Assembly: GCA_030068075.1 (NCBI GenBank)
Contig: CM057826.1
Span: 59,245,312-59,309,311, forward strand
Source of the DNA: Paguma larvata
Lineage: Eukaryota > Chordata > Mammalia > Carnivora > Viverridae
Length of the DNA stretch: 64,000 nucleotides
Direction: 5' to 3'
Part shown: piece after piece, positions 11,691 to 21,745 of the stretch
How the letters are laid out: every line of letters begins with the position of its first letter
How positions within the stretch are numbered: the first letter of the stretch is position 1
The notes under the pieces: generated by a model
What the model saw: only the letters and a program-made list of their open reading frames with translations
What the model was told of the DNA's origin: nothing
The model's database searches: none
Made by a program: the position numbers and the translations under genes

Positions 11691-12344
11691 CGTGGGGCCC
11701 TCTGGGCTCTTGGCTCTTGAATCACGCGTCTGTGCTCCTGACTCCCGCCAGATGGGGGCAGTCGCGGCTTTGTTATTCCTCATGTGCTCAAGGAGGGGCT
11801 CCTCCAGCTTCAGGCAGACTTGCCACCAGAGGGCTTTGTCACCTCTCTCAAAAGCATCCTCAGGGTACCGGACAATAGGCAAACCCATCAGATTCTAGTT
11901 TGTGTCTCAATCGATTGTCTCAATCAATCTGAAATGAGGGGTCAGGCCCTCGAAGCTCCGTATGACTGAGACCAGCACTCGCGTCGCAGGTGCCCCTCCG
12001 GGTCCTGGTCCTCCAGGGAGAACACGCCCTCCGCACACAGGTGAGCCCCTGCCGTATACTCCATGTGGAAGGGGAGTCGCCCGCTAGAGGTGCGGTGCCG
12101 GAGCTGGAGACCAGAGATGTGTTCTCAGCCCGTCCCCCCGCCCCCCCCAGACGCGGAAGGTGCGGGGAAGGCTTCAACTCCAGCTTTTGCAAGTGGGTTT
12201 TCACTCATTCGCAATTTATTACGGTGTCACGCAGGGGGCTGGGTTGACACTCGGCGTTACTCTGCGAGGCTCGCTCCTGCCAGAAGGAGGCGGCGTTGAT
12301 GGGAGTGCCCCTTCCCTGGGTTCCTACCTGCCCCATGAGATGCG
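11691..12344. other. Unique sequence with CTCF-like motifs
   Basis: Single-copy DNA. The only features seen are CTCF-type motifs near 11748 and at 11823-11834. Confidence 0.4.
11823..11834 (+). promoter_or_regulatory. Candidate CTCF site
   Basis: CCACCAGAGGGC matches the CTCF core CCASYAGRKGGC at all 12 positions. A weaker match, GCCAGATGGGGGC, lies about 75 bases upstream. Binding is not shown by sequence alone. Confidence 0.45.
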
Positions 12345-12450
12345 AAGGGCCCTGCCAGGGCCAGAGGGGGAGAGTGACTCACCCCTGGTCACACAGCGAG
12401 AGGGGCAAAACTGGCTTCGAACCCTGGCTGCCGGGCTCCAGGGAACCTGG
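12345..12450 (-). mobile_element. MIR SINE fragment
   Basis: 'ggtcacacagcgagaggggcaa' and 'cttcgaaccctggct' are the MIR core in reverse. Confidence 0.65.
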
Positions 12451-12844
12451 ATGTGCCCCCATGCCCCTCAGCTCCAAGCTGGTAGCCTCAGCGGAGGGGT
12501 CGGCGCTGTGCCCGGGCCTCCGCGGAGGTTTCTGGAAGACCCAGGCATAGTGGCCAGTCTTGCTCGCAAGAGAGGGCATATTTAGGGCTCTTATGGTTTA
12601 TTTCCACCTTCTGAAACCCCGATCCGCAGAGAAGAAGAACCGGGATGGAGGAAGACGAGAGGGTCTCTTTCTCCTCCTACCCCTACCGAACTGCCGATGA
12701 AACAAATAATAAGTTTTCCATCAATATTTCAGCGTAGGCCTCTTAAAACTGTTCTCTTCTAGTTGTTTCCCTAAACACACCTTTCTGTGAACATTTGCAC
12801 AGATTCTTGGTGGTCTTGTCATTGTTTCCCCCGATGATGGGTGT
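12451..12844. other. Unique sequence, nothing recognised
   Basis: GC-rich, then falling to mixed composition. No repeat or exon can be supported. Confidence 0.4.
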
Positions 12845-13020
12845 GGTGGCCAGAGTCTGGGTTCTGGCGTTACGCCGACCTAGTTTCGGACTCTGACTCT
12901 GTTGCCTGAACAAGCTGTGTGACCTCGGACGACTGACTTAACCTCTCTGTCTTATCTCCTTCATCTGTGAAACGGGCAAGTTAGAGTATCTTTTTCACGA
13001 GGTTCTTTGGAGAGCTTTCA
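12845..13020 (+). mobile_element. MIR SINE
   Basis: 'agagtctgggttctggcg', 'ctgtgtgacctcggacgact' and 'catctgtgaaacgggcaa' are diagnostic. Confidence 0.85.
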
Positions 13021-13147
13021 AAATACACTTTTCGTTATGAGGCATTTCAAACCCAAATACATGCGTGGGGACATCTAGCAACTATGAGTCTTCGACTTCT
13101 GGTCGCTCTCGTTTCATGAAGTCTTTTATCATACCACTGGATTATTT

Positions 13148-13380
13148 AAAATTTTTTTTAATGTTTATTTTTTTAACTGTGTATTTATTTTTCAGAGAGA
13201 GAGAGACAGAGCATGAGCAGAGGAGGGTCAGAGAGAGAGAGGGCGACACAGAATCTGAAGCAAGCTCCAGGCTCTGAGCTGTCAGCACAGAGCCCGATGC
13301 GGGGCTCGAACTCACAAACCGAGAGATCATGACCTGAGCCGAAGTCAGACGCTTCACCGACTGAGCTGCCCAGGCGCCCC
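13148..13380 (-). mobile_element. Can-SINE (SINEC_Fc type)
   Basis: Complete reverse element from T-rich tail to ctgagctgcccaggcgcccc. An extra AT-rich stretch sits in the tail. Confidence 0.95.
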
Positions 13381-13779
13381 GCCCCCCGCCCTGGGATGAA
13401 TTTGAAGCACCTCTCTGCCATTTTATTTATAAATATTGCAGTACATATCTGTAAAGATAAGCGCTCGCTTCTAAAACATAACTTCGGTTCTGTGGAGCCG
13501 TTTCTCGGTGGCCAGGATTTTTAGTAAAATTTCCTTGATGTGATGGAACTCCCATAGCTGGCCATGAGAGCTCTTCAAGAATAATTGTAATAAACATTCC
13601 AAACGCTTTCACTTATTGACCGTAGCTGGAGTTTTTGAAGGCAACCACACGCAGTACCAGGCCGTGAGTCTACTGTGCTGTGTACTATCGGGATTATATC
13701 CCTGGTGTTCATTCACGGAGCCAGCCAATCCACTGAACAGTGTTTTTACAACCGTCGAGGCACGAACGACTGACTTTTT
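13381..13779. other. Unique sequence, nothing recognised
   Basis: Ordinary single-copy DNA. Short frames only. Confidence 0.4.
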
Positions 13780-13905
13780 CCATAGGCAGGGGGAAAAAGA
13801 GGCACAGAGAGGTGAAGGATTTTTCCCAGGTCACACAGCAGTAAGCGATAGAGACGGAGTTCGCAACGAAAGCCCGTCCGACTCTTTCCTCGGTCCTAGG
13901 CTGTT
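13780..13905 (-). mobile_element. MIR SINE
   Basis: 'gaggcacagagaggtgaag' and 'caggtcacacagcagtaagcg' are the reverse MIR core. Confidence 0.82.
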
Positions 13906-14332
13906 ATCTTTGGAATTCTGGTGGGCCTCTCTGTTTCGAGCGTAAATTCTTTAAGGTAAGTGCTCTTCCTTAGACTTCTATCTCTATAGTCCGCAGCTGT
14001 TTGATGACTGACTAAGAGAAAGTCCTGAGTAGTCCCTCCACGCTGGTGTGCCAGTGCAAAGCTTACCATCACCACCACCATTATCACTGGTTTGGACAAA
14101 CAAGAGCTTGTTAACTGTCTCCAGACAGGGCTGTCCTCAGACCCCGTGGAAGGTAGGAGACACAGTCTCTGCGCTTCAAGCCACTTACACAGTTGCCAGG
14201 TATCGATCTGAACATAACGGCAACAAGATGGGGAAACGGGTGGGTGTCTCACTGCCCCTGAGGGAGACTGCTTATCTGTCTGGGGGGGGGCCTCGCACTC
14301 CACGTGCGGGCCAAGAGGTGAGCGTGAGCTGA
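13906..14332. other. Unique sequence, nothing recognised
   Basis: Contains a short (ACC/ATC)-rich patch near 14070 and a G9 run near 14282. No gene is seen. Confidence 0.4.
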
Positions 14333-14890
14333 ACAAATATTTATCTGGGCCCGCCGAGGGCCATGGACGGTGCTGGGATCCGGAGCGGTAGTGGGAAACT
14401 CGAGAATGGGGCAGACGGACAATCACGTACAGACAGACAGTATACAGCCAATGCATAAGTACGCATGACGTTTCAGGGTTGTGGTAAGGGCCGGAAGGAA
14501 CTAAGGAGGTCGATGTAACGGCAAGTACCAGAGCCTCGGGAAACCTACTTGGGACTGGTCATGAAGACATTTCTGAGAAGGCGACATCTGAGCTACGACC
14601 TGAAGGCTGAGCTATAGGCAGCCGAGTAAAGAGCCGCAGGAAGGCTCATTCCAGGCAGAGGGAGCTGCACATGCAAAGGCCCTGGGGTGCATATTCAAAG
14701 GGCCAGTGTGACCACAGCATTCTGGGCAAGGAGAGTGGTGTAAGGTGGGGCCGGAGATGCTGGTTGGCCAGGGCTGGATCACATGGGGCCTGAGAGGCCA
14801 GGGGGGGGGGGGGGCGGGGAGGGTGGGACTTGGAGTTTACTGTCACTGTGATGAGAAACCATAGGACGATTTTAGAGGAGGAAGGGGCAT
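14333..14890 (-). mobile_element. LINE-2 3' end
   Basis: The reverse complement of L2 is readable: 'aacaaatatttatctggg', 'cattccaggcagaggga', 'catgcaaaggccctggggtg', 'ggccagtgtgaccac' and, at the far end, 'gggcatgacgtgatctc'. An expanded G run lies at 14801-14814. Confidence 0.8.
14801..14827 (+). repeat. G-run, G-quadruplex-capable
   Basis: G14 followed by c, gggg, a, ggg, t, ggg. Four or more G tracts with one-base loops make an intramolecular quadruplex possible. Confidence 0.6.
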
Positions 14891-15079
14891 GACGTGATCT
14901 CACCTTGCCACTTTCCTGAGCAAAGCCCTTCCTCTGGGCTCCGGGGGCTCTTGGCACCGCCCTGGTGCTTATCCCTCCGCAGGGGGCCACGCTTCTGGTC
15001 ACGAGGCAGAGCCTCACGCTTTCATGCTGCCTCACCGCCCCCTCTGCGGCCTCCATACTCCCCCCAGAGGGAACCTTCT

Positions 15080-15400
15080 AGAAAGCGAAATCATACCCCT
15101 CTCTGCAGCTCCCATCGCCCTCTGGATAAGGTCTAGCCACTCGAGCCTGACTGAGGGGGGCCGCACAACCTGCTTCTGGCTCCCCTCCAACGGGGCCTGC
15201 TACCTCTGCCACTTCCACATGTGCCTCGGGAACCAAGGAACCAAGGGGCCCCGTTCTTTCAGACCTCTGGGCTGCGTCTGGAATGCTTCCTGTCTCTGCT
15301 CGATCTGGTGAACTCCTAGTCATTCATCGAGGCCCAACTTAAAGGCACTTCCTCTCAGAAGACTGCCCTGATTTCCCTGATTTGGTGAAGTGCTTATTTG
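15080..15400 (+). mobile_element. LINE-2 3' part
   Basis: 'cccatcgccctctggataagg', 'tggaatgcttcctgtctct' and 'gaactcctagtcattcatc' are L2 3' region wording. It lies opposite in orientation to the L2 at 14333-14890. Confidence 0.65.
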
Positions 15401-15404
15401 TACT

Positions 15405-15850
15405 GGTGTGCCTTTGGTGGAACGTAACAGAACACTCAACTACAAGAAGCTGAAGTGATGAGAAACTTATCATTCCATTGACAAGGGGCCTGAAGGTAGG
15501 ACAGTTCCAGAGTCAGTTAATTCAGATACAACCAGGTCTTTCCTCTTTGCCATCTTAGTAGACATTCTTGATGACTCTCCTCAGGGTTGCAAAATGGCTG
15601 CCATGGCTCCGGACCAAGCTGCATAGGTCACCCGGCAAGGACGAGATAATTTCTTTCCTGTAGCAGGGAGGAAAAGCCTTCTCAAGAGCCCCTAAGTTTC
15701 CCTTGGCCAGGATCGGGTCATCTGCACATTCTAAACCCATTCTGGATAAGAAATATGGGGCTACCTGATAAACTCAAATCAATCAGATTCTCTCCTTGGA
15801 GCTATGGAGGGATCATCTGATTGAAATTTGAGTTTAAAGAGCAAGGGAGG
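15405..15850 (+). mobile_element. Ancient interspersed repeat, family not named
   Basis: Begins with a decayed 'aacgtaacagaacactcaac' and contains 'gcaaaatggctgccatggctcc'. The same family, usually starting 'gttgcaagtaacagaaac', recurs near 20995 and 27840. Confidence 0.5.
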
Positions 15851-15865
15851 AGGAAAGGTTATGAT

Positions 15866-16332
15866 TTAACGTGATAGCCTCCAAGGTGGCCCCAGGGATT
15901 CCACCTGCTGGCATCCATACTGTACCGGTTGGTCTGTGTGACCAATAGCTTAACGCAGAAGTCATGGCGCCTCGCTTCCCGAGTAGGTTATAGAAGCCTT
16001 GGTTTCTCTCCTGGCTGCTCTATTGGTCACTTGCTCACTGTTTCCTTCTCCCGGATTGCCAGCTCGGGGGAAGCCGTGTCGTGAGCAGCCCCGCGTAGAG
16101 GCCTGCGTAACCATGAGCCGAAGCCTCCAGCCGACAGCCACCTCGCGGGGGCTCAGAAGAAGACACCCCAGTCCCTTCAGAGACTGCCGCCTCATGAGAG
16201 GCCTCGAGCCCCCCGCTAAGCCGCTCCTGACCCGCAGGATTCCTGACCCTCGGAAACTGGGAGATAGTCCGTGTTTGTGGTTTCAGGCTGCTAAGTTGGG
16301 GGGAAATGTGTTAGGTCAGCGATAGCTAACAC
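15866..16332 (+). mobile_element. MaLR-like LTR (ancient)
   Basis: Contains 'gttggtctgtgtgaccaat', 'cctcatgagaggcc', 'attcctgaccctcggaaactg', 'ttcaggctgctaagttgg' and ends near 'cgatagctaacacag', the usual order in mammalian ERVL-MaLR-type LTR repeats. Confidence 0.6.
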
Positions 16333-16449
16333 AGCTGGGCTGCCACGGCGCCCCCAGCCGAGTGGTTCTCATCCTGTGCCCCGCGAGTCACAGTCGGAGC
16401 ATCGTCCCCCAGTCTGTGTGTGTCTCTTCCCTTCCGACGCGCTTGTGAA

Positions 16450-16830
16450 TGCCTCGATTCCTCACTTCCTTAGGCTCCGGGGTCTGGAGTGTGAGTGTCT
16501 GTGCGAGTGTGCGAGCGTGCGTGTGTGCGCACGCGCAGTCGAGTAACCAAGCTGCTCCTTCAAGGCTCCTTCCAGTCGCGCTCTCCCTGGACTCCGGAGC
16601 GGCTGTTTCCTCCTTCGTTCCTGCGCTGGCCCGGCCTGGGCCCCGGGTGGCCTCAGAGAATCTAGAGACCTTGAAATTAACAGGATGCCGGAGCCAGCGA
16701 GAACCCACGTGGCTGCCATGGCAACCGCAGTCGGGAGAACTGGGCGCGGCCTGGCCCCGCCCAGGCGCTGGGAGGTTTGGCAGCAATTTCTCTGCGAAGT
16801 GGCCTGGGGAGGTGGAAGGCAGGTTCCGCG
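16450..16830. promoter_or_regulatory. Candidate CpG-rich promoter with NRF1 and RFX motifs
   Basis: TGCGCACGCGCA at 16526-16537 is a perfect NRF1 consensus. GCTGCCATGGCAAC at 16712-16725 differs from the palindromic RFX X-box by one base. A GC box (CCCCGCCC) lies near 16754, and CpG is dense. NRF1 and RFX sites often mark housekeeping or ciliary promoters. No first exon can be defined: open frames on both strands here are composition effects. The strand is undecided. Confidence 0.4.
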
Positions 16831-16839
16831 GTCCCCATC

Positions 16840-17054
16840 TTTTTTAAAAATTTTAACATTTATTCATTTTTGAGAGATAGAGACAGAGCATGAGCAGGGG
16901 AAGGGCAGAGAGGGAGTGAGACACAGAATCGAAGCAGACTCCAGGCTCCGAGCTGTCAGCACAGAGCCGGACGAGGGGCTCGAACTCACAGATCGCGAGA
17001 TCATGACCTGAGCCGAAGTCGGTCGCTTCACGATTGAGCCACCCAGGTGCCCCC
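16840..17054 (-). mobile_element. Can-SINE (SINEC_Fc type)
   Basis: Complete reverse element immediately 3' of the CpG-rich segment. The TSD is unclear. Confidence 0.95.
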
Positions 17055-17319
17055 GGTGGTCACCATGTTGAGAAGAGGGTGCTCAGAGCACGGGGCGGGG
17101 CTGGGGGAGGCAGACGAGGCCCCCCCACGCCGTCTCGGCGGGCTCCTAGGTAGGGAGCCCTCTCGCTTCTGTGTCCTCAGCCGCACTTCACCATAACTCC
17201 TCCGAGTAAGTCTGCCTTTGGTTTACTGAAGACCTACTGTGTGCTAGCCTCTTGGCTGAACATTTTCTGCCCAGCTCTGGTCTATAAGCCTGCCCGTGGC
17301 AGAGGCTGCGCCTTGTCGA

Positions 17320-17395
17320 TAACACAGTGCCTGGCCCGCAGTTAGGCATGTGATAGCATCTTTTGGGAATGAGTGAGTGAGTGAGTAAGTGATTC
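17320..17395 (+). mobile_element. L2/MIR 3' tail fragment
   Basis: 'acacagtgcctggcccgcag' is the shared L2/MIR end. It is followed by a short (GAGT)n at 17371-17386. Confidence 0.55.
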
Positions 17396-17429
17396 TTGTT
17401 GACTCCTCACATGAAAGATAAAGGGTTAG

Positions 17430-17775
17430 CCACGGGAAGAGTTAGGCAAAGGAAGGATAGGCAGAAGGATGGGTAGAAGGGAAGAATATTCCAGGAACAG
17501 AAAAGAGCATGTGCTGGGGCGCCTGCGTGGCTCAGTCGGTTAAGTGGCCAACTTCGGCTCAGGTCATGATCTTATGGTCTGTGAGTTCGAGCCCCACATC
17601 GGGCTCTGTGCTGATGGCTCAGAGCCTGGAGCCTGCTTCGGATTCTGTGTCTGCCTCTCTCTCTGCCCTTCCTCTGCTCATGCTCTATCTCTCTGTCTCT
17701 CAAAAATAAATAAACGTTAAAAAAATTTTTAGAAAAGAGCATGTGCAAAGGTCCTGGGGTGAGAAAAAAGTTTGC
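17430..17775 (-). mobile_element. LINE-2 fragment split by a SINE
   Basis: 'gaatattccaggaacag' and, beyond the SINE, 'catgtgcaaaggtcctggggtg' are adjoining parts of reverse L2. Confidence 0.65.
17516..17730 (+). mobile_element. Can-SINE (SINEC_Fc type), full length
   Basis: A perfect 16-bp TSD, agaaaagagcatgtgc, lies at 17499-17514 and 17731-17746. Head, body, (TC)n and AATAAA tail are all intact, so this is one of the youngest copies here. Confidence 0.98.
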
Positions 17776-17944
17776 GATTTGGACCCACGCCTCCTTGCTC
17801 CGTAAACAGCTTTTCCATTATATCCTATGGTCCTCCGAGCTACATTCTTTTGTTCCCACCATTCTTGATTTGTAAAATTCTTCCCTCTCCTCCAAAGGGG
17901 TGAGGTCATGGGGAGTACGTGGTGTCCGATTTGAAGGACAGGCT

Positions 17945-18110
17945 GCTTGGGCCTGGCTCTCTGCCACTAAGTAGTTGTGCTTAACCTGGGGTACTGGCCT
18001 CAGTCTCCTCATCTGCTAAGTGGGAATAACAGCAGAACCTACCTGTAAGGTTCTGTCGCTCAGTGAGCTTATGGGCGGGAAGCACTTAGAGTACGTCAGG
18101 CATTACCTGG
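17945..18110 (+). mobile_element. MIR SINE
   Basis: 'ctgccactaagtagttgtgc', 'cctcagtctcctcatctgc' and 'gaagcacttagagta' follow MIR order. Confidence 0.8.
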
Positions 18111-18679
18111 TGGGGAACGGAGCTTTGCAGAGACAAACCCGAACTGGGTGCCTTAGGAGGGCAGCCCTTTTGGGGACAACCAAGACGAGGGGAGGGTTGA
18201 CCACCCCCTGCTGGAAGCAGACCATGCCGTTAGGCCCATTGGAGCCTCCCTCCTCTGCCGGAGCCTCCCCCCCCCCCCCGAAAGGACCTTTGATGCAAAG
18301 GATTTGTCCTCGGCGCGAGGCCCCTCGCTTCTGAGAGTCGGTGAAGATGCGCGGGGCCCATTGTCTCCATTTCCAGACAGTTCCAGACAAAACCAAGCGT
18401 GACTGCTTCAGAGGAGCATAGGAGTGAGACGAACCTACTATTTTAAGGCAGCGGCGGCGGGAGCTCCGAGGGTGCTGTGCGTGTTCCCTTGTCGCGGGCT
18501 CGCCGGAGGAGCCGGAGCAGGCAGGTGAGGGGCCCGCCCCCACCCTGCTCGGCTGACTCGCGAACACGCCCTGAGAAAGCCAAGGTTGAAGAGGAAACCG
18601 ACCTCGCAGGGGCCTCTCGGCAGGGGCTGGGGGGAAGTTTGAAATCCCGAGCCCTGCTGCTGCGCTTAGAAGTCACCGA
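18111..18679. other. GC-rich unique sequence with a donor-like site
   Basis: A C13 run lies near 18268. The segment 18445-18600 is CpG-rich, with repeated cgg and gcc, a TATA-like tattttaa at about 18438 and a consensus splice donor (GGCAG then GTGAGG) near 18520. It could be a non-coding first exon or simply GC-rich DNA. Confidence 0.3.
18203..18214 (-). promoter_or_regulatory. Weak CTCF-like match
   Basis: ACCCCCTGCTGG is the reverse complement of the CTCF core with one mismatch. Confidence 0.25.
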
Positions 18680-18745
18680 GGCTGATGTCTGGGTTTCGCC
18701 AACGGGGAAACTGAGGTGCAGAGGTGTGGGGGGCAGGGCGAGAGG
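18680..18745 (-). mobile_element. MIR fragment
   Basis: 'aacggggaaactgaggtgcag' is the reverse MIR core. Only a short piece remains. Confidence 0.5.
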
Positions 18746-18861
18746 TACAGGTTTCTTTGCAATCGATACAAGTTTTTTTGTGTGTTTGTTTGCTGTTATG
18801 CACCGTATTAAGTCGTTAAATAACGCACGGCACTTCAATACTCTGGTCCTCTGCGGCATTT

Positions 18862-19072
18862 TTTTTAACTTTTTTTTTTTTTTTTGAGAGACAAAGAGAC
18901 AGAGCGTGAGCAGGGGAAGGGCAGAGAGAGAGGGGACACAGAATCGGAAGCAGGCTCCAGGCTCTGATGAGCCGTCAGCACAGAGCCCGACGCGGGGCTC
19001 GAACTCACAGACCGCGAGATCATGACCTAAGCTGAAGTCGGCTGCCCAACCGACTGAGCCACCCAGGTGCCC
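18862..19072 (-). mobile_element. Can-SINE (SINEC_Fc type), full length
   Basis: The 11-bp TSD ctgcggcattt is perfect at 18851-18861 and 19073-19083. A long T run represents the tail. Confidence 0.97.
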
Positions 19073-19083
19073 CTGCGGCATTT

Positions 19084-19425
19084 GAAAATCACACAACCCA
19101 TCTGTGTGAGCTGACTTAGATCTCCAAGACTTGTTAGCAGAAAAAAATGTTGCAGGAGAGGATTTACTGCGAAACAAAGCCAAACCAGGACGACGGATTT
19201 GAATACATCCATGCAGTGAAAGCTCCCAAGAAAGTTCTGGAAGGACGGATGGTCGTCAAGTGCAGTGGGATGGCCGCTTTCCACAGGGGAGGCATGCAGA
19301 GTGGGGGACGGAGGGAACCTAATTTCGTCGGGATTGTTTGAATCTCTAAGAGAATATTTGCCTATGTTTCTTGTGCAATTAGAACACGGAATACAAAATC
19401 TTTTTTAAAAGCTTGTCAAAGGCTT
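19084..19425. other. Unique sequence, nothing recognised
   Basis: Mixed composition and short frames only. Confidence 0.4.
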
Positions 19426-19626
19426 GGGGCGCCCAGGGCGGCTCCGTCGGTGAAGCGTCTGACTCTGGGTTTTGGCTCAGGTCATGAGCTCCTGGTTTTG
19501 TGAGTTCGAGCCCCGCGCTGGCAGTGCGGAGCCTGCTCGGGCTCCCTCTCGCTCTCTCTGCCCCTCCCCTCCCACTTGGGCGGTCTCTGCCTCCCTCAAA
19601 ATAAAGAAATAGACTTAAAAAAAAAC
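19426..19626 (+). mobile_element. Can-SINE, older subfamily
   Basis: Head ggggcgcccagggcggctcc and 'gctggcagtgcggagcctgc' mark a variant that lacks the usual doubled 'gagcctggagcctgc'. The flanks gtcaaaggctt and gttgacggctt look like a decayed TSD. Confidence 0.9.
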
Positions 19627-19639
19627 CGTTGACGGCTTG

Positions 19640-20389
19640 TTTGGCCCTGGACTTGGATTTATCCAGAAAACATGACTCTTCTGGGTATTGGACCTCACGA
19701 AACCCTGACCTCTCCTCTCTGAAGCTTCCCCCCCCCACCCCGCCATGTGTTAGATTGAACAAAATACAGAAAAAGGATGAAAACATTAATTAAAAGACGT
19801 TCACCCAACTCCCTTCATCCAAAGGCCGTGAGAAGATGGAAAGATGCTTTTTCTCAAGAGGCCGCAGGCTTCCAGGAAATTCCCAAGCCTTTGGGGCAAG
19901 GCCGATGGGGGTGCACCACCCCCACGCGGTGGCTAGAAGTGGGGGTGGGGGGAGCCCCGGGCTCTGTCTCCCGCGTGCTCTGTGGTTCCTGCACTCTGTC
20001 TTGAGATGAGCAGGGTCGGCACCCCGGACGCTCTCAGAAAAATGCAGTTATCATGATTAAACTACGTCTGGGTACTTGGTTGTTTTTTTTAAAGTTGATT
20101 TTTGGGAGTACAAATCAAACAAGAGTCTGTTGTCCACCCGGCACAGTTCTGTAGGGGAGGCTCAAGTCCTTTTGAACAGCCCCCCGCCATCTCCGGGGTG
20201 ACCGTGGCTGGCGGCTGGGCGTGGATCCCTACAGAACTTTCTCTCCGCATCCCCATCTCCTCGTTTGTGCTCGTGGAGCTACGTATCGCGTCGCCGTTGC
20301 GTGGGCCGTTGTCGGGCGTGACCGGAGCAGGCCGTAGACGTTAGGTAGCTATCATTCCGTGTCACCGGAGTGACGCCAGGAGACGACAC
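19640..20389. other. Unique sequence, no gene seen
   Basis: Contains C-rich and G-rich patches near 19726 and 19937. CpG density rises toward 20290-20390. No exon is supported. Confidence 0.4.
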
Positions 20390-20460
20390 TGCTTTCGTCC
20401 TGTTCCTACTTTCCCCAGCGCCTGGTGCACGGTAGGTGTTCACGAAGGCCCCTTGACTGC
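20390..20460 (+). mobile_element. L2/MIR 3' tail fragment
   Basis: 'ccccagcgcctggtgcacgg' then 'taggtgttcacgaag' is the L2/MIR end. Confidence 0.55.
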
Positions 20461-20994
20461 AAACTCAGGCGCCGTCTCGCGCCCGGGCCCTCGGGAGCCA
20501 CCTCCGATGGCCCAGCTCGGCCTCGGTTCCTAAGGGTGCCCGGCGGGCAGGTCTGGGCTGGGGGCTCAGGTCATGCCGACCGGCAGGCTGGAAGCGAGGG
20601 CATCGGATGTCTGGCCTGCGTCAAACGAGTCGACCTGGAGGTCGCTCTGGAGCCGACTCTAGGAGGGAAAGAGAGCCCTTCTTTCTGTAGGAAGGGGGCC
20701 CCTGACCAGCAATAGGGCGACCGGCTTCCCTTACTTCCGTGGGATTAACGATCAAGTCAACTGGGCCCGGGTCCCGGCCGGGCCACTTTCCAACTCCGCC
20801 TTTCGGGGCGATCCCTGCTTGGGGCTTCGCGCTCCCGCCCGCCCGACCACGTCCTGGCCCCGGCCCGCGGCGTGTTCTCCGCTAGCCCCGGGTTTTATGT
20901 GCTGACACTGAGGGCACTACCGTGTGTAGGACCGTGGTGCTGAGCTCTGAAATAAACTTCAATCTGATAAACGTTTGTGGGCCGGCGGCTGGGG
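20461..20994. other. CpG-rich unique sequence
   Basis: Two CpG-dense patches lie at 20470-20630 and 20760-20880 (gcccgcccgacc, cggcccgcggcg). The plus frame 20425-20715 stays open but has no recognised motif. It may be a small CpG island or simply GC-rich DNA. Confidence 0.35.
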
Positions 20995-21260
20995 CCGGAA
21001 TCAGGATTCTTCGGTTGCAAGTGACAGAAGAGAAGTTTGTGTAACGGATCAGCCCTGGGGGAGCCCAGTCTAAGATTTCTTGGTTCGTCCCTGTGTACCG
21101 TGTGGACCGGCTTCTTCCATGAGGCCTCCGTCCGCAGGCAGCCCTTCCTTCTGTGGTCCCGCCGTGGCTTCCAGCAGCACCCGGAGACCCAGCTTCATTC
21201 ACGGCACACGGAGAAGGACAAGCATTTTCCAGCATTTTCGGGGAAACCTTGAAATTCATT
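20995..21260 (+). mobile_element. Ancient interspersed repeat, family not named
   Basis: 'cttcggttgcaagtgacagaa' opens it, and 'ccatgaggcctccgtcc' lies further on. Same family as at 15405 and 27840. Confidence 0.45.
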
Positions 21261-21634
21261 CCCAGGCATCGTCTTGGGTTCCAGGCCCTCCCTGAATGAG
21301 TCGGGTCTGTGGACACTTGAGGTGGACAGGCCAGTCACAAGCCAACCCCGGTGTGAGGTCAGTCAACTTCTCTAACTGCCTCATGGACTGAGGGCCGGGG
21401 AGGATGCTGGGTGGCAAAACCCTTGCACCCCTGGGGCAGTAGGGACACTGGGCCTTGGCTCCAGCTGGCAAGGTTGGAAGATGGAGGGCATTTCAGTAGA
21501 ACGCAGGCAAGGATTGGGGTGTCTGTGTCCCCGCATGCAGGAGCTGGGCCTATTGTCTCGAAGGAAGAGGTGCAAAACCATAGTGCTTTAAAAATCTCCC
21601 CGAAGCTTCTAGAACCTGGATTTCCCAGCCGAGA
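21261..21634. other. Unique sequence, nothing recognised
   Basis: The plus frame starting at 21411 runs on into a MIR, so it is not taken as coding. Confidence 0.4.
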
Positions 21635-21745
21635 ACAACAAGATCTCTTATTTATGAACGAGGAAACAGGGAAGTCACGCCCTGCCCGACCACGCAGAAG
21701 CTCTGTGGCAGAGCCAAAGGTAGAATTTAGGATTTCTGACTCCCG
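21635..21745 (-). mobile_element. MIR SINE fragment
   Basis: 'gaacgaggaaacagggaag', 'tggcagagccaaaggtag' and 'tttctgactccc' are the reverse MIR core. Confidence 0.7.

Noticed and set aside
16388..16847. 132-codon frames on both strands over the candidate promoter
   Set aside because: The mirror-image openness reflects CpG richness. Neither peptide shows a domain.
18443..19183. Minus open frame of 246 codons
   Set aside because: Most of it is a reverse Can-SINE translated through, including the typical AVCEFEPRVGLCADGSSEPG-like string.
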